NCBI GenBank assembly: GCA_009763385.1
Contig: CM019823.1
Coordinates: 92,949,104 to 93,013,103 of the forward strand
From: Coix lacryma-jobi var. lacryma-jobi
Taxonomy: Eukaryota; Streptophyta; Magnoliopsida; Poales; Poaceae
Length of the DNA stretch: 64,000 bases
Direction: 5' to 3'
The translations under genes were made by a program, and so were the position numbers. Positions 33,872 to 46,000 of the stretch are shown here, one piece after another; the stretch's first letter is position 1, and every line of letters starts with the position of its first letter. The notes below the pieces were generated by a model. The model made no database searches. It had not been told where the DNA came from and saw only the letters and a program-made list of their open reading frames with translations.

Positions 33872-36044
33872 TGAAGGACCGAGAACGCAATAGCAAGGCG
33901 ACCAGAGGGGGGGGGTGAATGGGAGCTCAAAATTTTCTCTCGAAACTTTGGCCTATTGTCCCAAAAAACTACCCCCGAAAGCTTCGATCGAAACCGTGAT
34001 GCCCACGACCTTGGAAGAGGGTGGATGATCCCTAGGATCACAGCGAGGCACCACAAAGCGATAGCAAACCCACCGGCAAAAGCAACGGATCAAGTTCGAC
34101 CCTCAAAAACCAAGTCCCAAACGTAGATAGACGGCTACATGGAGAAATCCCCAAATACCGATGCTAACAAGTAGCAAAGATACCTAGAGAGGTTCCTTGG
34201 TCAACTACAAGGCCAAACGAGAAGTCCGAAAACAAGCGAGGAAGCTGGGAGAGCAAACGAACTAAACTGGAGGCTACAGCAGGATCCCGGACTGTCCGCT
34301 GGTACGGTCGCGGACTGTCTGCCCTGTGGCGGACTGTCCAGGCTCTGGTCGCGGACTGTCCGCCGGCTAAAAGAGCAAAACCGCACTGCTGCTGAAGTCC
34401 CCTGGACAGTTCCTGGACTGTCCGTGAAAACCAATGGCGGACTGTCCGGCAGTCAAAAACCAAAACAGCGAAGCTGCTGAACAATCCCTGGACGACTCCC
34501 GGACTGTCCGCGAGTTCCTTCGGCGGACTGTCCGTGGTTCAAAAAGAACTTGTCCGTACAAGCTTCGCAGCCACGGACTCAGCTAGAGCCCGACCCCCAG
34601 ACTGTCCGCGCCCCCAGTGGCGGACTGTCCGCGGATGAACAGAGAGGGTGATTTGATCGCCCATCTCAAAAATCTCTCCAAATTCGATCCAAATCAAAAT
34701 CCCATGTTCCCAAACTTGGAGGAGATGATCACGGGGTAGTTAGGAGACTATCCCCAAGAAATCATCTGCTCAAATCGATTCAATCACTGGGAAATCGAAA
34801 GGGGAAGATCAAGAATGAAAAAGCACCACGAAAACGAAATCAACCCGATCTACTTGTTCGTGAGGAGTTAGATGAATTCCTTTGGTGGAAATGACCTCCT
34901 CTCGAAAACGAACAAGTTGATTCAAACGGATTTCGCGAAGACGCAGTATGGAGAGAGATCGAGCGACGGGAAAAACGCGGAGACAAGAGGAACGCGAAGA
35001 ACACGAACCAAAACGCGAATCAAGTCATCGATCTGCAACCGTGTGGCTACCACACGCTACAACTATGAGGTTACGGCCTCACTTCCTCAAAATCTTCAGT
35101 ACACAGAGGTATGGTTCTCTGTGGATCTCAGCTAGCTACAGTAGGGGATTGGGAGAGCAGGAAACCCTAAGTGCAAAGAGCAAAATGACTGAGATAGATG
35201 GGGAGGTGGGTGTCTCCCCCTACTTATCCTAATTCTAACTATTCCTAATTCCCACTCTACCCCTAACTACTTACAGAGCGAACCAGCTAAACCCTAAGGT
35301 TATTCTCGACCAACTCGATGGTAGGTGGATCCGACGGCCACGCCCGCACAACTCGTAGCGTTGCTTCGACGCAACCTCCCGATTGCCGCCACGTGCCGCC
35401 ACCGCTCTACCGTCCTTTTCCCGGACGTCGCACCCCGGTTTTGTGGCCCAAACAGGGAAACCAGCCTTCACGACCAACCCCCGGTTTTGAGGCCCAAACC
35501 GGGAAACCAGCCCACCAACGCCTGAGTTTTGTGGCCCAAACTCAGCAAACCCGCAGCACCCAGGTTTTGAGGCCCAAACCTGGAAACCGTCCTCAGCCCG
35601 AGTTTTGTGGCCAAACTCGGAAACCATCCGCGCCCAGGTTTTGAGGCCCAAACTGGAAACCGTCCACCCGATGGTTTTTCTCTGGCTCTACCACCAAACC
35701 GAAGCTGTAGAGGGGATGCAGCGCCCGTGCACCCGTCCACTAACACGTGTCCCCAAGTCCACGACTTAGGCAACACATGACCGCAAGTCTTTGCTCGTCG
35801 CTGTCCCTGGCTGTCAGCCACCACAGCTGATCCTCGGGCCACCGGTCCCTCAGTCCAAGCCTCACGTCCGCCCTTCGCCACTCTCAGTCCATCGGCACGG
35901 CACGTCTCTACTTGACCTTCACCTTGCCTCTGATCACTGTATCCGTGCTCGACACCTGCACAACACAAGCCAAAGAACATGCGCATCATACCAGTTGATA
36001 ATCACTCATCACTCAGAGACTCGGCATACACCCATGTATCCGCA
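33872..36044 (-). repeat. E3 right LTR (5' LTR), 2173 bp
   Basis: Matches 24259-26424. Contains the GCGGACTGTCCGC array at about 34287-34635 and the hairpin array at about 35433-35672. Ends GTATCCGCA followed by GTACT. Confidence 0.9.
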
Positions 36045-36049
36045 GTACT
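36045..36049. repeat. TSD GTACT, right of E3
   Basis: Pairs with 24254-24258. Confidence 0.9.
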
Positions 36050-36346
36050 CCCCGTCGACGCCCACATTCTGGAAGACCCATCGGATCATGGTCGGTGGGC
36101 ATGGCCGAGGGAAGGTGCTCGTCCCTTCTCTCAACACGGAAGAGACGGGCGAGCTGCGGGAGTCCCTAGAGTCCCGAGCTCCTATTCGGAGGAGGATGGA
36201 CCCTTCGTCGATCAAGGGGCCGTCGGGACAATTCGAGGAGGAAGACGAGAAGACGGATCTGGAGAGGCTGATGCACGTCACCTCCACCCTGCAAGGAAGG
36301 AACAAGGTGTTGGAGGAGACGGTGTCAGAGTTTGAAGATGGCGAAT
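36050..36346 (+). pseudogene. E1 second ORF, 3' part
   Basis: The frame that enters E3 at 24258 continues here without a shift once E3 and one TSD copy are removed. It is Glu/Arg-rich, with EETGELRESLES, an acidic EEEDEKTDLERL and VLEETVSEFEDGE, likely a coiled coil. The stop would be the TAA formed at the E4 target site (36346 joined to 61995). This is again of unknown function; the charged, helical character argues against an envelope protein. Confidence 0.5.
36342..36346. repeat. TSD CGAAT, left of E4
   Basis: Repeated at 61990-61994 directly after the chimeric LTR. Confidence 0.9.
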
Positions 36347-39300
36347 TGTGGCGGAACGGTCCTAATCCCATGGCCCACAGGTCCCCGTCAGCCTCTGACA
36401 GCCGAACCTATGTTCCACGTGACCAAGACAGTTTGTCACCGGGCTGCATCAGCGCCCATCGTCCGCAGGATCATCTCACCTTTCGGTTACAGCACTGGAT
36501 ACTTTTACAAATAACATCGGAATACAGAGCGGAAGGCTTAAATAACATTAGTTTTACAAACCGAGGTTCCAAATAAGATTAAAGGTGCAGTTATTACAAA
36601 CCAAGTTCGGGTAATAGAAATAGGCAACATAGCGGAGAGTACAACAAAATAAAGATACTTGCAAACACCCAGCCCGAGGGTGCACAATTATTCATCGGCC
36701 TCTCCAGGACGATGGTCATGCAGCAGGGCGCAAGACACATCGGGGACTCAGTCATACCTGCAGCTTGGGTAACAAACCCTGAGTACTGGGGTACTCAACA
36801 AGGCTTACCCGACTAAAGAAAAGGAAGAAGACTCAGGGATGAGAGGCTTAGGGTAGTCAAGGTAAGGCTTAAGCAAGATCAAGTATTTTGCAGAAAAGCA
36901 TTTTGTAAACCTCGTGCTATTTTTGGAAAGATTCAAGTATTTCTCAATTCTTCATTGTTCATGATTCATTTTACCTTCCAAAACATACCTAGTTGAGAAC
37001 CACTCTCCGTTGACAGTCAGTGACCAAGTCTCCATAACCGAGGAGCAACGTTAATCCGGATAAATAATACTCAGCTGAGGATCCCTATTCACACTGCATA
37101 TGTAGCACCCAAGCTTGCATATGCCAACTCGTCTACCACGATTCCTCCAAGATTGGACCGGTCCTACGCCACCCGGAAGTACAGTACACCACTCATATCC
37201 AGGCACGACGACCACGTGGGTACAAGCTACTTCCGCCATCTCGCCACTCCCAGTGCGCGGTTGTCGGTCCCAATTAAGGAGTCCTCGGAGCCAGAGCTTT
37301 CCGAAGTATGTGAATAGTTGCAAGTCTTGGCCAGCAGCCCCCATACGGATGGTCCCTAATTTTTCTGCCAGAACCATACCTTGGTTATATCTCACCCAAG
37401 CGTAATAGTCCTGTCAGTTTTTCAACCCTGTCCCGGTCGGTGTCAACTGTTGAGTCCCGGACTACAACATGACGGCACCGTACGCTCGGACAACCTCTCC
37501 TCGCAATTGACTAGGTACGGATCAGATACTTAGCCAATGGTCGGGGAGTAAAGCCAAATTCCCATAAAAATTCTTTAAGTGATCACACTTTTGAAATTTG
37601 CATTTTTATTGCAAATCTATTGTATAGCATCACTAAGCATTTTGCAAATAATTTTAAAACGGGGGGGGGGTATTTGCCGGTGGAGGTAAATAGTGCAAGC
37701 AATAGGTCATCACACAACTCCTATAACCTAATGCAGTAGTTATAACGCAAAGGCATTTTAGGTAAACTTTATATAAAAACAAGGAAGGGTTAAAATACAC
37801 CGGGGCTTGCCTTGAAGAGCAAAAAGGACAGGCTCGGGGTCGGCAGTGCCGGTGTCGGAGCTCGGGGTCGCCTCGGGGGTAGGTTCGTCAGCGGCTGCCT
37901 CGACTTTGATGCCTTCTCCTTCAGACACTACACGTATGCAATGATGTATGCTTATGAGGATGCTGACAAGAACAAGAGACTTGCCAAAGCGCAGGACAAT
38001 TCCATTGATTCTAGAATACAACTTTCCAACGTGAAAGTAACTCCTAGTGTGGACATAAAGTTACTTATCTCTACCCCTAAGCAAGATTAAACAAACCTAT
38101 TAAGCATCATCTAGTAATCCTAAGCATAAGTCATGCATGGCATCACAATCATCATAGACCAGTTGGGTGGGGGTCTATGAACAGCAAACAATCCAAAACC
38201 ACATCATAGGGCATTCAAAGGAATTCTAATATTTTTCTATTTTCCTATTTAATTAAAAAGGTCACTTTATGCAGTTGCTCCAAAATTTACCAAATTAATC
38301 CCATGGGTTCATTATTGTATAAATAGATGACAAAACAAATTTCATAATTTTGGAGATCATTAAGGTGCTTATAAAAATCAAACATTTAATTAAGAAAAGG
38401 CACTATTTAACAATTAAAATAAATGCCCAAAAATCAACTTGCTCCAAAAGGCCTCAAAATTATACCAGAGACTAAACATGACATAACTAGCACATAAAAA
38501 TTTATCTCATGATTTTTGGAGCTACACATGGTTTTCTAAAAAATCTAAAACCATCCATTTCTTAATTAAAAGAAGGATTTTTCATTTTCCAATTTTTGCA
38601 GAAAAGTAGGGTTTCTTATTTTCTAAAATACTACACAGTGCAAGGAGCATACCACATTTTTCTCAGGATTTAAGGAGCAACAGATTAATTCTCACAAAAA
38701 AGAGAAAACAGAACACTATTCACATTTTTTTTAAAAAAAGAAAAGGAGCACCGTGCTTCTTCCCCGCGGGCTCGGCGCGCTCGCCGGCGAGAGCGCGCGG
38801 CGGACCGGCCGCTCGGGCCTCGCGCTGGGAAAGCAGAGGGGGGGGGAAGCTTCGCGGGCTCACCGGGGGTCGGGAACGAGGAACGGCGAGGCGGTGCAAG
38901 GGTCGGAGGAGGGAGTTCGACGACGGCGGTGCTTCGGCGGAGCTCTTCGGCGGCGAGCAAGCGTTCCGGCGGCTCTGTCCATCAAAAGGGATCACCGATG
39001 TGCGGTTAGGAGCGCACCGAGGTGAGGAAAAGAGGACGGGGGGGAGGGACGGGAGGAGGAACACTCACGGCGACGAATTTCGCCCCACACCGCGACGGGG
39101 CCGTTCGCCGGAGTCGGGGACGGATCGCTTGCGCCGGCGAAAGGAGGGGCGGAGGGGTGAAATTGGTTGCTCGGGAAGGTGGAGAAGCTCAAGGCGAAGG
39201 TGATGGGGTGCTCAGCGGGCTCCGGGGCGGTCCGGTGGCTCGGATTGGCGAGGTGGCGCCGATGGCGGAAAAAAACGGCGGAGGCTCGACGGCTTTTATA

Positions 39301-40287
39301 GCGGGGGGGTGGTGCCGGGGTCCGGTCAAAGGGGCGGGGAGCGATCGTGCGGCATTAGCGGATGTAGGGGCAGGGTAGGGCGGCTCGTCGTGGGCGGGGA
39401 GCTCGCGCGCGCGGCGCGGCGGCTTGCCGGCGGCCGGTAGCTGCCCGCTGTCCGCGGCCGAGGGGAAAGAGGAGGAGTAGGGGACGGGCGAGGCGGAGGT
39501 AGGGGCCGGGGAGCTTGCGCGCTAGCGCTGGCGGCGCACGACATGGGCGCGGGTCAGCCGGTCGGCGTGGCGGTGCTCTGCCGCCGGCGGCCGGGGCCCC
39601 CCTGCTTTAAAGCTCGTGCACAGTGACGTCACCTTCCTTCTTTTTCTGAATTTTCAAAATTACTCCCAAAATTTGAACTACACAAAGAAAACTCAAAATA
39701 CCAAAGTTGCTTAAAATTTTGAGATCTACAACTTTGCCAAACTAAACTTTTTCTGAAACTCAATAGTTTTTGAGATAATTTTGAAAACTGAAAAGGGGAC
39801 AAAATTAAGTTTGAAAGAATTTGAAATTACTTCTGATTTTGTATTGAAACTTGAAAATCTGCAAACACCAAAGTTGTTCCTTATTGCAAGATCTACAACT
39901 TTTCTTATTGGGCCAACTTCAAATTTGAATAGTTTTTGAATTAGAAAAAGAGGGGGTAAAACTAGAGTTTGGAAATTTAGGGTTTTTCAAAAGGAATTTA
40001 AATTCTATTTCTGATTTTGAACTTTGATCGACACAACAAAACATCAAGACACTCAACTGAACAAGATTCACACAAAGCTAGACACAGAGATGAAATTACC
40101 ATTTTGCCCTTAAAGGAGGATTTGGGCCTTTAGGGTTTTTGAAAAAAAAACCACTACACAAGCCACCTCAGAAAAAGGTAAATGCAAAACAAGTATTAGG
40201 CAAACATAAATGCATGGCAAGGATGATTAATGACTAAAGATGATGACATGTCAGGTTAATTACATATTAATCACCAGAGGTGTTACA
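36347..40287 (-). repeat. E4 left LTR (3' LTR), 3941 bp
   Basis: It matches 59389-61989 from 37690 onward. It is AT-rich except for a GC-rich block at about 38745-39600. A TATA-like box on the minus strand (TATAAAAG, 39293-39300) lies in this block; the other copy is at 60994-61001. No convincing coding frame. Confidence 0.9.
39293..39300 (-). promoter_or_regulatory. Putative TATA box of E4 LTR
   Basis: CTTTTATA on + gives TATAAAAG on the minus strand, about 1 kb into the LTR, in GC-rich surroundings. Conserved in the right copy. Confidence 0.5.
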
Positions 40288-40302
40288 GCCTTCCCCCTAA
40301 AA
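40288..40302 (-). other. E4 polypurine tract
   Basis: GCCTTCCCCCTAAAA on + is a purine run on the minus strand directly before the LTR start TGTAACACC. Confidence 0.8.
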
Positions 40303-40357
40303 GAAATCTCGCCCCAAGATTCTGCGTCTTAAGAAGGACAAAGACAAAACTTTACAT

Positions 40358-41780
40358 CTACAGAGTATCGAGAAAGTCGGGATAATTCTTTGCCAAGAAG
40401 TCCTCGGATTCCCAAGTGGCTTCTTCTTCAGAGTGTTGGTTCCACTGGATCTTGTACCATCTTGTGGTAGTCCTCCGGGTAACACAGTCCTTGTAATCCA
40501 ATATGCGAACTGGATACACAGAGTATGACAGATCGGGTTCTAACTCAACACCTTCAACTTCCACCACATGTTCGGGCATTTGGAGACATTTCTTGAGTTG
40601 GGAGACGTGAAACACATTATGGACTGCGGAAAGATGATCGGGCAATCTTAGCTTGTAAGCTACCTTGCCACAACGTTCCAGAATTTCAAAGGGACCAATA
40701 TAGCGTGGTGCTAACTTTCCCTTGACTCCAAAATGAGTAACTCCTTTGGTGGGTGAGACCTTCAGATACACATAATCCCCGATTTGGAACTTCAGAGGTC
40801 GACGTCTTTTGTCAGCATAGCTCTTCTGTCGAGACTGCACAATCTTCATATTCTCTTGTATTTGCTTGACTTTTCTTCCATATCTTTTACTAGGTCAACT
40901 CCAAAGAATTCCCTTTCTCCAGGTTCAGACCAACTGAGAGGTGTACGACAACGGCGATCGTACAGTGCTTCAAAGGGTGCCATTTTGATGCTTTCTTGGT
41001 AACTGTTATTATATGAGAATTCTGCCAAGGGCAAACACTCATCCCAAGTATCTGCGAAGGTGAGCACGCAGGCTCTCAACATGTCCTCTAACACTTGGTT
41101 GACTCGCTCAGTTTGTCCATCCGTTTGTGGATGATATGCCGTGCTATGCAAGAGTTTGGTTCCAAGTAAGGTATGGAATGCTTTCCAGAATTTGCGACGA
41201 ACTGGGTACCACGATCAGAGATAATGGTCTTGGGTATGCCATGGAGTTTTACTATGTTGTTCTTGTATATAGCGGCGTAAGTGGGGACGGTGTAGCTGGT
41301 CTTGACTGGCAGGAAGTGAGCTTGCTTAGTGAGGCGATCCACGATCACCAAGATGGAATCAAAACCCTTGGTGTTTTGGGTAGCCCATTGATAAAATCCA
41401 TACTGATATCGTCCCATTTCCAAGCAGGTACAGGTAAAGGTTGTAATCCTCCTCCGGGCTTCATGTGCACAGCTTTGACCCTCTGGCAAGTATCACATCG
41501 AGCGACATACCGGGCGATCTCAATCTTCATCTTTGTCCACCAGATTCTCTGCCTCAAGTCTTGGTACATCTTGTTGCTGCCGGGGTGGATGGGGAGAACC
41601 TAGTCAAGTGTGCTTCATCAAGGATTAACTGCCTCAACTCAGGCACTTTGGGAACTACCAGTCGGTTCTTGAACCAAACCACTCCTACCTCATCAATCCT
41701 AAAACAATCCGCTCTTCCGGCTTGGACCCTTTCGATGATGTGTTTGATTCCAGGGTTATCTTTCTGCGCGCAGTGATGAT
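40358..41780 (-). pseudogene. E4 integrase with chromodomain, frameshifted
   Basis: From the N-terminal side: zinc-finger end YVARCDTCQRVKAVH (near 41490), core D in DISMDFINGLP (near 41420), D in IISDRGTQF (near 41220), and E in DGQTERVNQ (near 41110), in three different frames. An open C-terminal frame, 40849-40358, has GDYVYLKVSPTKG and, at its end, a chromodomain-like block WNQHSEEEATWESEDFL (about 40375-40450). Chromodomains are thought to tether chromovirus integrases to histone H3 methylated at Lys9. Confidence 0.88.
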
Positions 41781-43076
41781 CTATTCCCTGATAGGTGCTT
41801 CTATCCTGATATTATTCAGAGTTCCCTGTGGAACCATTTCAATACCCATCCTTTCTAGATCATAACACAGGGAAGAATCGTAGGGTTTCATCACCAGACA
41901 GTTGTAGTATGACTTGCGACTGAGCGCATCGGCGACCACATTCGCCTTACCCGGATGGTAATGTACTTCGAGATCATAGTCTTTAATTAACTCAAGCCAC
42001 CTTCTCTGTCTCATATTCAATTCTTCTTGAGTGAAGATATACTTCAGGCTCTTGTGATCAGTGTACACATTGCAGGTACTGCCCAACAAATAATGGCACC
42101 AGATCTTTAAGGCGTGCACCACAGCTGCTAACTCAAGATCATGGGTTGGATAATTCTCTTCATGTTGCTTAAGCTGTCGGGAGGCATACGCGATCACTCG
42201 ACCTTCTTGCATCAAAACACAGCCCAAACCAGTACCAGATGCATCACAGTAGACATCAAAGGGCTTTTCGATGTTTGGCTAGGCTAGCACTGGTGATGTG
42301 GTTAACAGTTTCTTCAGCGTTTGAAAGGCCTGCTCACAGGCTGGTGACCAGACAAACTTCACAGAATTCTTTAATAACTCGGTGATAGGCTTGGCGATTC
42401 TGGAGAAATCCGGGATGAAACGGCGATAATATCCAGCCATTCCCATGAAGCTGCGGACTCCGTGAACAGTGGTAGGTGGCTCCCAATCCAGAATGTCTGC
42501 CACCTTTCCGGGATCGACTGACACTCCTTCAGCGGATAGGACATGACCAAGGAACTGTATCTGATCTAACCAGAACTCACATTTACTGAACTTGGCATAA
42601 AGCTGATGATCTCTGAGGCGGGATAGAACGATACGAAGATGTTCGGCATGCTCTTCAGGGGTATTTGAGTAGACAAGGATGTCGTCAATGAACACGACCA
42701 CAAATTTATTGAGCTCCGGCATGAATACGGAGTTCATGAGGTACATGAAGTGGGCAGGGGCATTGGTCAAACTGAAGGACATGACCAGGTACTCATATAG
42801 GCCGTACCTAGTAGTGAAAGCTGTTTTAGGAATGTCTTCGGGACGTATTTTTATTTGGTGGTAGCCAGATCTGAGGTCAATCTTGGAGAATACTCTGGCT
42901 CCAGCTAGCTGGTCAAAAAGAAGGTCAATACGAGGCAAGGGATATTTATTTTTGATGGTGACCTCGTTGAGTGGGCGATAATCAATGCATAACCTGAGAC
43001 TCTTGTGTTTCTTCTTCACAAAGATTGCAGGACAGCCCCAAGGAGATGAACTTGGGCGAATGAAGCCCTTATCCAG
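41781..43076 (-). pseudogene. E4 RT (N-terminus lost) and RNase H
   Basis: RT begins abruptly at LDKGFIRPSSSPWGCP where E5 inserted; everything upstream is gone. The active-site block VVVFIDDILVYS is intact (near 42680). A TAG stop at 42279-42281 separates RT from RNase H. RNase H shows GLGCVLMQEGRVIAYASRQL, VYTDHKSLKYIF and HPGKANVVADALSRK. Downstream the frame is lost before integrase. Confidence 0.9.
43072..43076. repeat. Target site TCCAG left of E5
   Basis: The presumed 5-bp target copy before the E5 LTR. The right copy was removed by the deletion that fused the LTRs. Confidence 0.6.
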
Positions 43077-46000
43077 TGTGGCGGAACCGTCCTGATTATA
43101 GGAGCTCAAGTACCGTCTTAGTCAAATCCGTCTGACTTCGACTCATACTTGAACCCATATAACCCCGGTAGTCCGGAAATCTCGAAGGATTTCTATCACC
43201 GTACAACATACAGGATCGCATTGTTCAAGAATTACATTCGCAAAGAAACATCACAGAGAACGAAACTGATTTTAAAGTATCAGAGTGCGAATTTAAAACA
43301 GAGTTATTACAATACCAAATTTAAAAGTGTGGAAGCTAAAAAAAAAGTTTGAAACACGACCACCACACATGTGGTCCAAATAAAACATCGTTTGATAAAT
43401 CCAACTCACACAACTCACTCTTCCCTTTTTAGATAATGTGCCACTAGAAGTCTCAGACCAACAAAAGAAAAAGGGAAGCTTCTGGACGACCCTGCCCTGG
43501 GCCTACTCCTCATCACCTTCCACCGGGTAGAGGCAGTGCTTACAATAGCCAAAGTAGACCTGGCCATCTGCAACAAACGGGATAAACCCTGAGTACGGGA
43601 ATGTACTCAGCTAGACTTACCCGTCCAACTGAAAATAAAGACTCCAAGGGTATGCAAGGCCTTTTGGGTGGAGCTGGGATCTTTTAGTTGCGAAAAGCTC
43701 AATTAAGATAAGTGAGGATTTAATGATATTGCTGAGCTGTCATTTTTAGACCTATTTCTTTACTCTAGGTTTGCACCTGAACTATTGCACACACTTGAGT
43801 CAAACAAACAATAATATAACCATATCCAGTTGACTTATCCACATTTTTAGTTGAACCTTTAAAACATCACATGGAGTTGTATCGTAGTGAAGCTCGCCAT
43901 AGTTTCCCACTAACCGGGGGAGACGACGACTCGAATCGAATTCCAAACCAGCTGGTAAAAGACCTTTAATACCAGCCCACACTTTCCCCGTCGGGTCCAT
44001 GCATTGGGCAACCGCTCGACGCTTGTTCGTGGTGGTAATCGTCGCGGTTCAAGCACGGACCGCCCAATTGGAACCTGGTGATGGCCTCTCGCGGCAGATC
44101 ACATTTCCATACTAGAGGGCGCGACACGGGTCGAAACCGGCCCGAATAGCTTCTAACCGGCTTTCGGCTTCGGGTCGTGATACGGCACCGACATATCCCT
44201 AAGTAAAAGGGCGCGTTCAAAAATGAACGAGGGCCAACATCGATACAAACCTACACGATCCAACGGACGGACTGCCCCCAAGTTCCAACTTGGTGCCTTA
44301 CCTTCCAGTTGACCGTATTTCATTACTACTCAGCTTCTTTTCCACGATAGCAAATATAGCCAACCGTGATCCGGTAACTACCCATCAGGGTATTACGGGA
44401 ACATTCTTAACTACTACTTTTATTAAGCAAGCTAAGCAATTCTACATTGTAAATAAATAACAGGATAACAAGGTACTCCCTCCATTCCAAATTATAAGAC
44501 GTTCCAAGAATCTTGGAGAGTCAAAGTTTTTCAACTTTGACCAAAATTATAGAGAAAAATATAAAAATTTATACCATCAAATATACATATTATGGAAATA
44601 TAACTAATGAAGAATCTAATTGCACTTAGTTGATATCATAAATATTATTATCTTATTATATAAATTTGGTCAAAGTTGAAAAACTTTGACTCTCCAAGAT
44701 TCTTGGAATGTCTTATAATTTGGGATGGAGGGAGTAGATATTAATCAATAACCAAGGAATGGTAATGCAGCAAGTAGGTTTCATTCCAACTCCTAAACCT
44801 AATGCATCACAACATAAAAGGACTCAAGTAAGCTTTTAATTGCAAAAGATAGGAGGCTTAATATGCTCCGGGGCTTGCCTTGAGAGAAGACTGAGGCCTC
44901 GTGGGAGGGGCACTCAGGCAGGTTAGTGTCGGCCGCGGGGTCGACTTCCTCGGCTTGATGCAGTTCTGGGATCTCCTGCTCGGCGCTTGTCTCCTGCTCC
45001 AGGTCTTGCTCCTGAACTATCGATCCTATTGCAATGCGGTTGAAAATAATAAATAAATAATGCGTAGTGTGAGATGGGGTGGTATGAGTGTAAATATTTC
45101 TTGCAAACCAACAAAACCAACTTGTTGAACCATTTTTGACATTGAGGTAAAAACTTAATTATCTCATAAAACAATTTCATCAATCCACCTATTTCTTATT
45201 TAATAATTCAAAAGAAATTTAAGTTTGAACTGCAAGTGCATTTTTCTGGACTCAGAAAAATCTACAAAAATTCCAAAAGTCAAATGGCATCTGCTGGATT
45301 TCACTGAATAAATTTCAGCCAAAAATAAAATACAGAACTGCAGATATAAAATGACAAGCAAACTGCCCAAAAAGGTGTTTTGAACTAGCTCCTCATTCAA
45401 AAAGTGTCCAACAGCAGATTTCATAATTTTTCTAGCTTCTTCTACTCATACACATCCTACTGTAGAGAACTTGTGGCCAGAGCATAAACATACAAGCCTA
45501 CACAAAATAAACAAATCTATTCCAATTTAAACCAATTGAACTACAACCCTACTGTAAAAGGGTGCTAGACTCAATTTCACATTTTTCCCAGATTCTACTT
45601 CACATTTTATGCTTATCAAGAAAGTTTCATGAACAGAAACATTATATTATTTCTTACCTGAATTTCCAAAGGAAAATACAGAAAAGTACATTTGTAAACA
45701 ACTTCAGATTTTTCCATACAACAGCTCATGCTTACATTTTTCTTAGCTTGAACATAACAAACAGAGACTACACCAATTTTCCCACATTTTATTTCGACAT
45801 ATAAAACACCTTAATATTTATTCTAAGAAATCAGGCAAAAAGGACTTTTAATCATAACAGAAACTTTTCTACAAAAATAGTGCATCATATATTTTTCACA
45901 GGTGCCAATCAAGATAATAATCTTACACAGAATTTTCCAGGAATTAACTCAACCAGAAAACATATACAACCATTTATCTCAACAAAAGCATATAAACTGA

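Larger units (their letters stand above)
24259..36044 (-). mobile_element. E3: Sirevirus-like Ty1/copia element, 11.8 kb
   Basis: LTRs at 24259-26424 and 33872-36044, TSD GTACT, tRNA-iMet primer-binding site 33858-33869 and the copia gene order gag-PR-IN-RT-RNase H on the minus strand define it. A cluster of polypurine-like tracts after RNase H, long LTRs with GC-rich palindromes and two CCHC knuckles in the gag region agree with Sirevirus (SIRE/Maximus) lineage features as I remember them. Frameshifts in gag, PR, IN and RT make it inactive. Confidence 0.85.
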
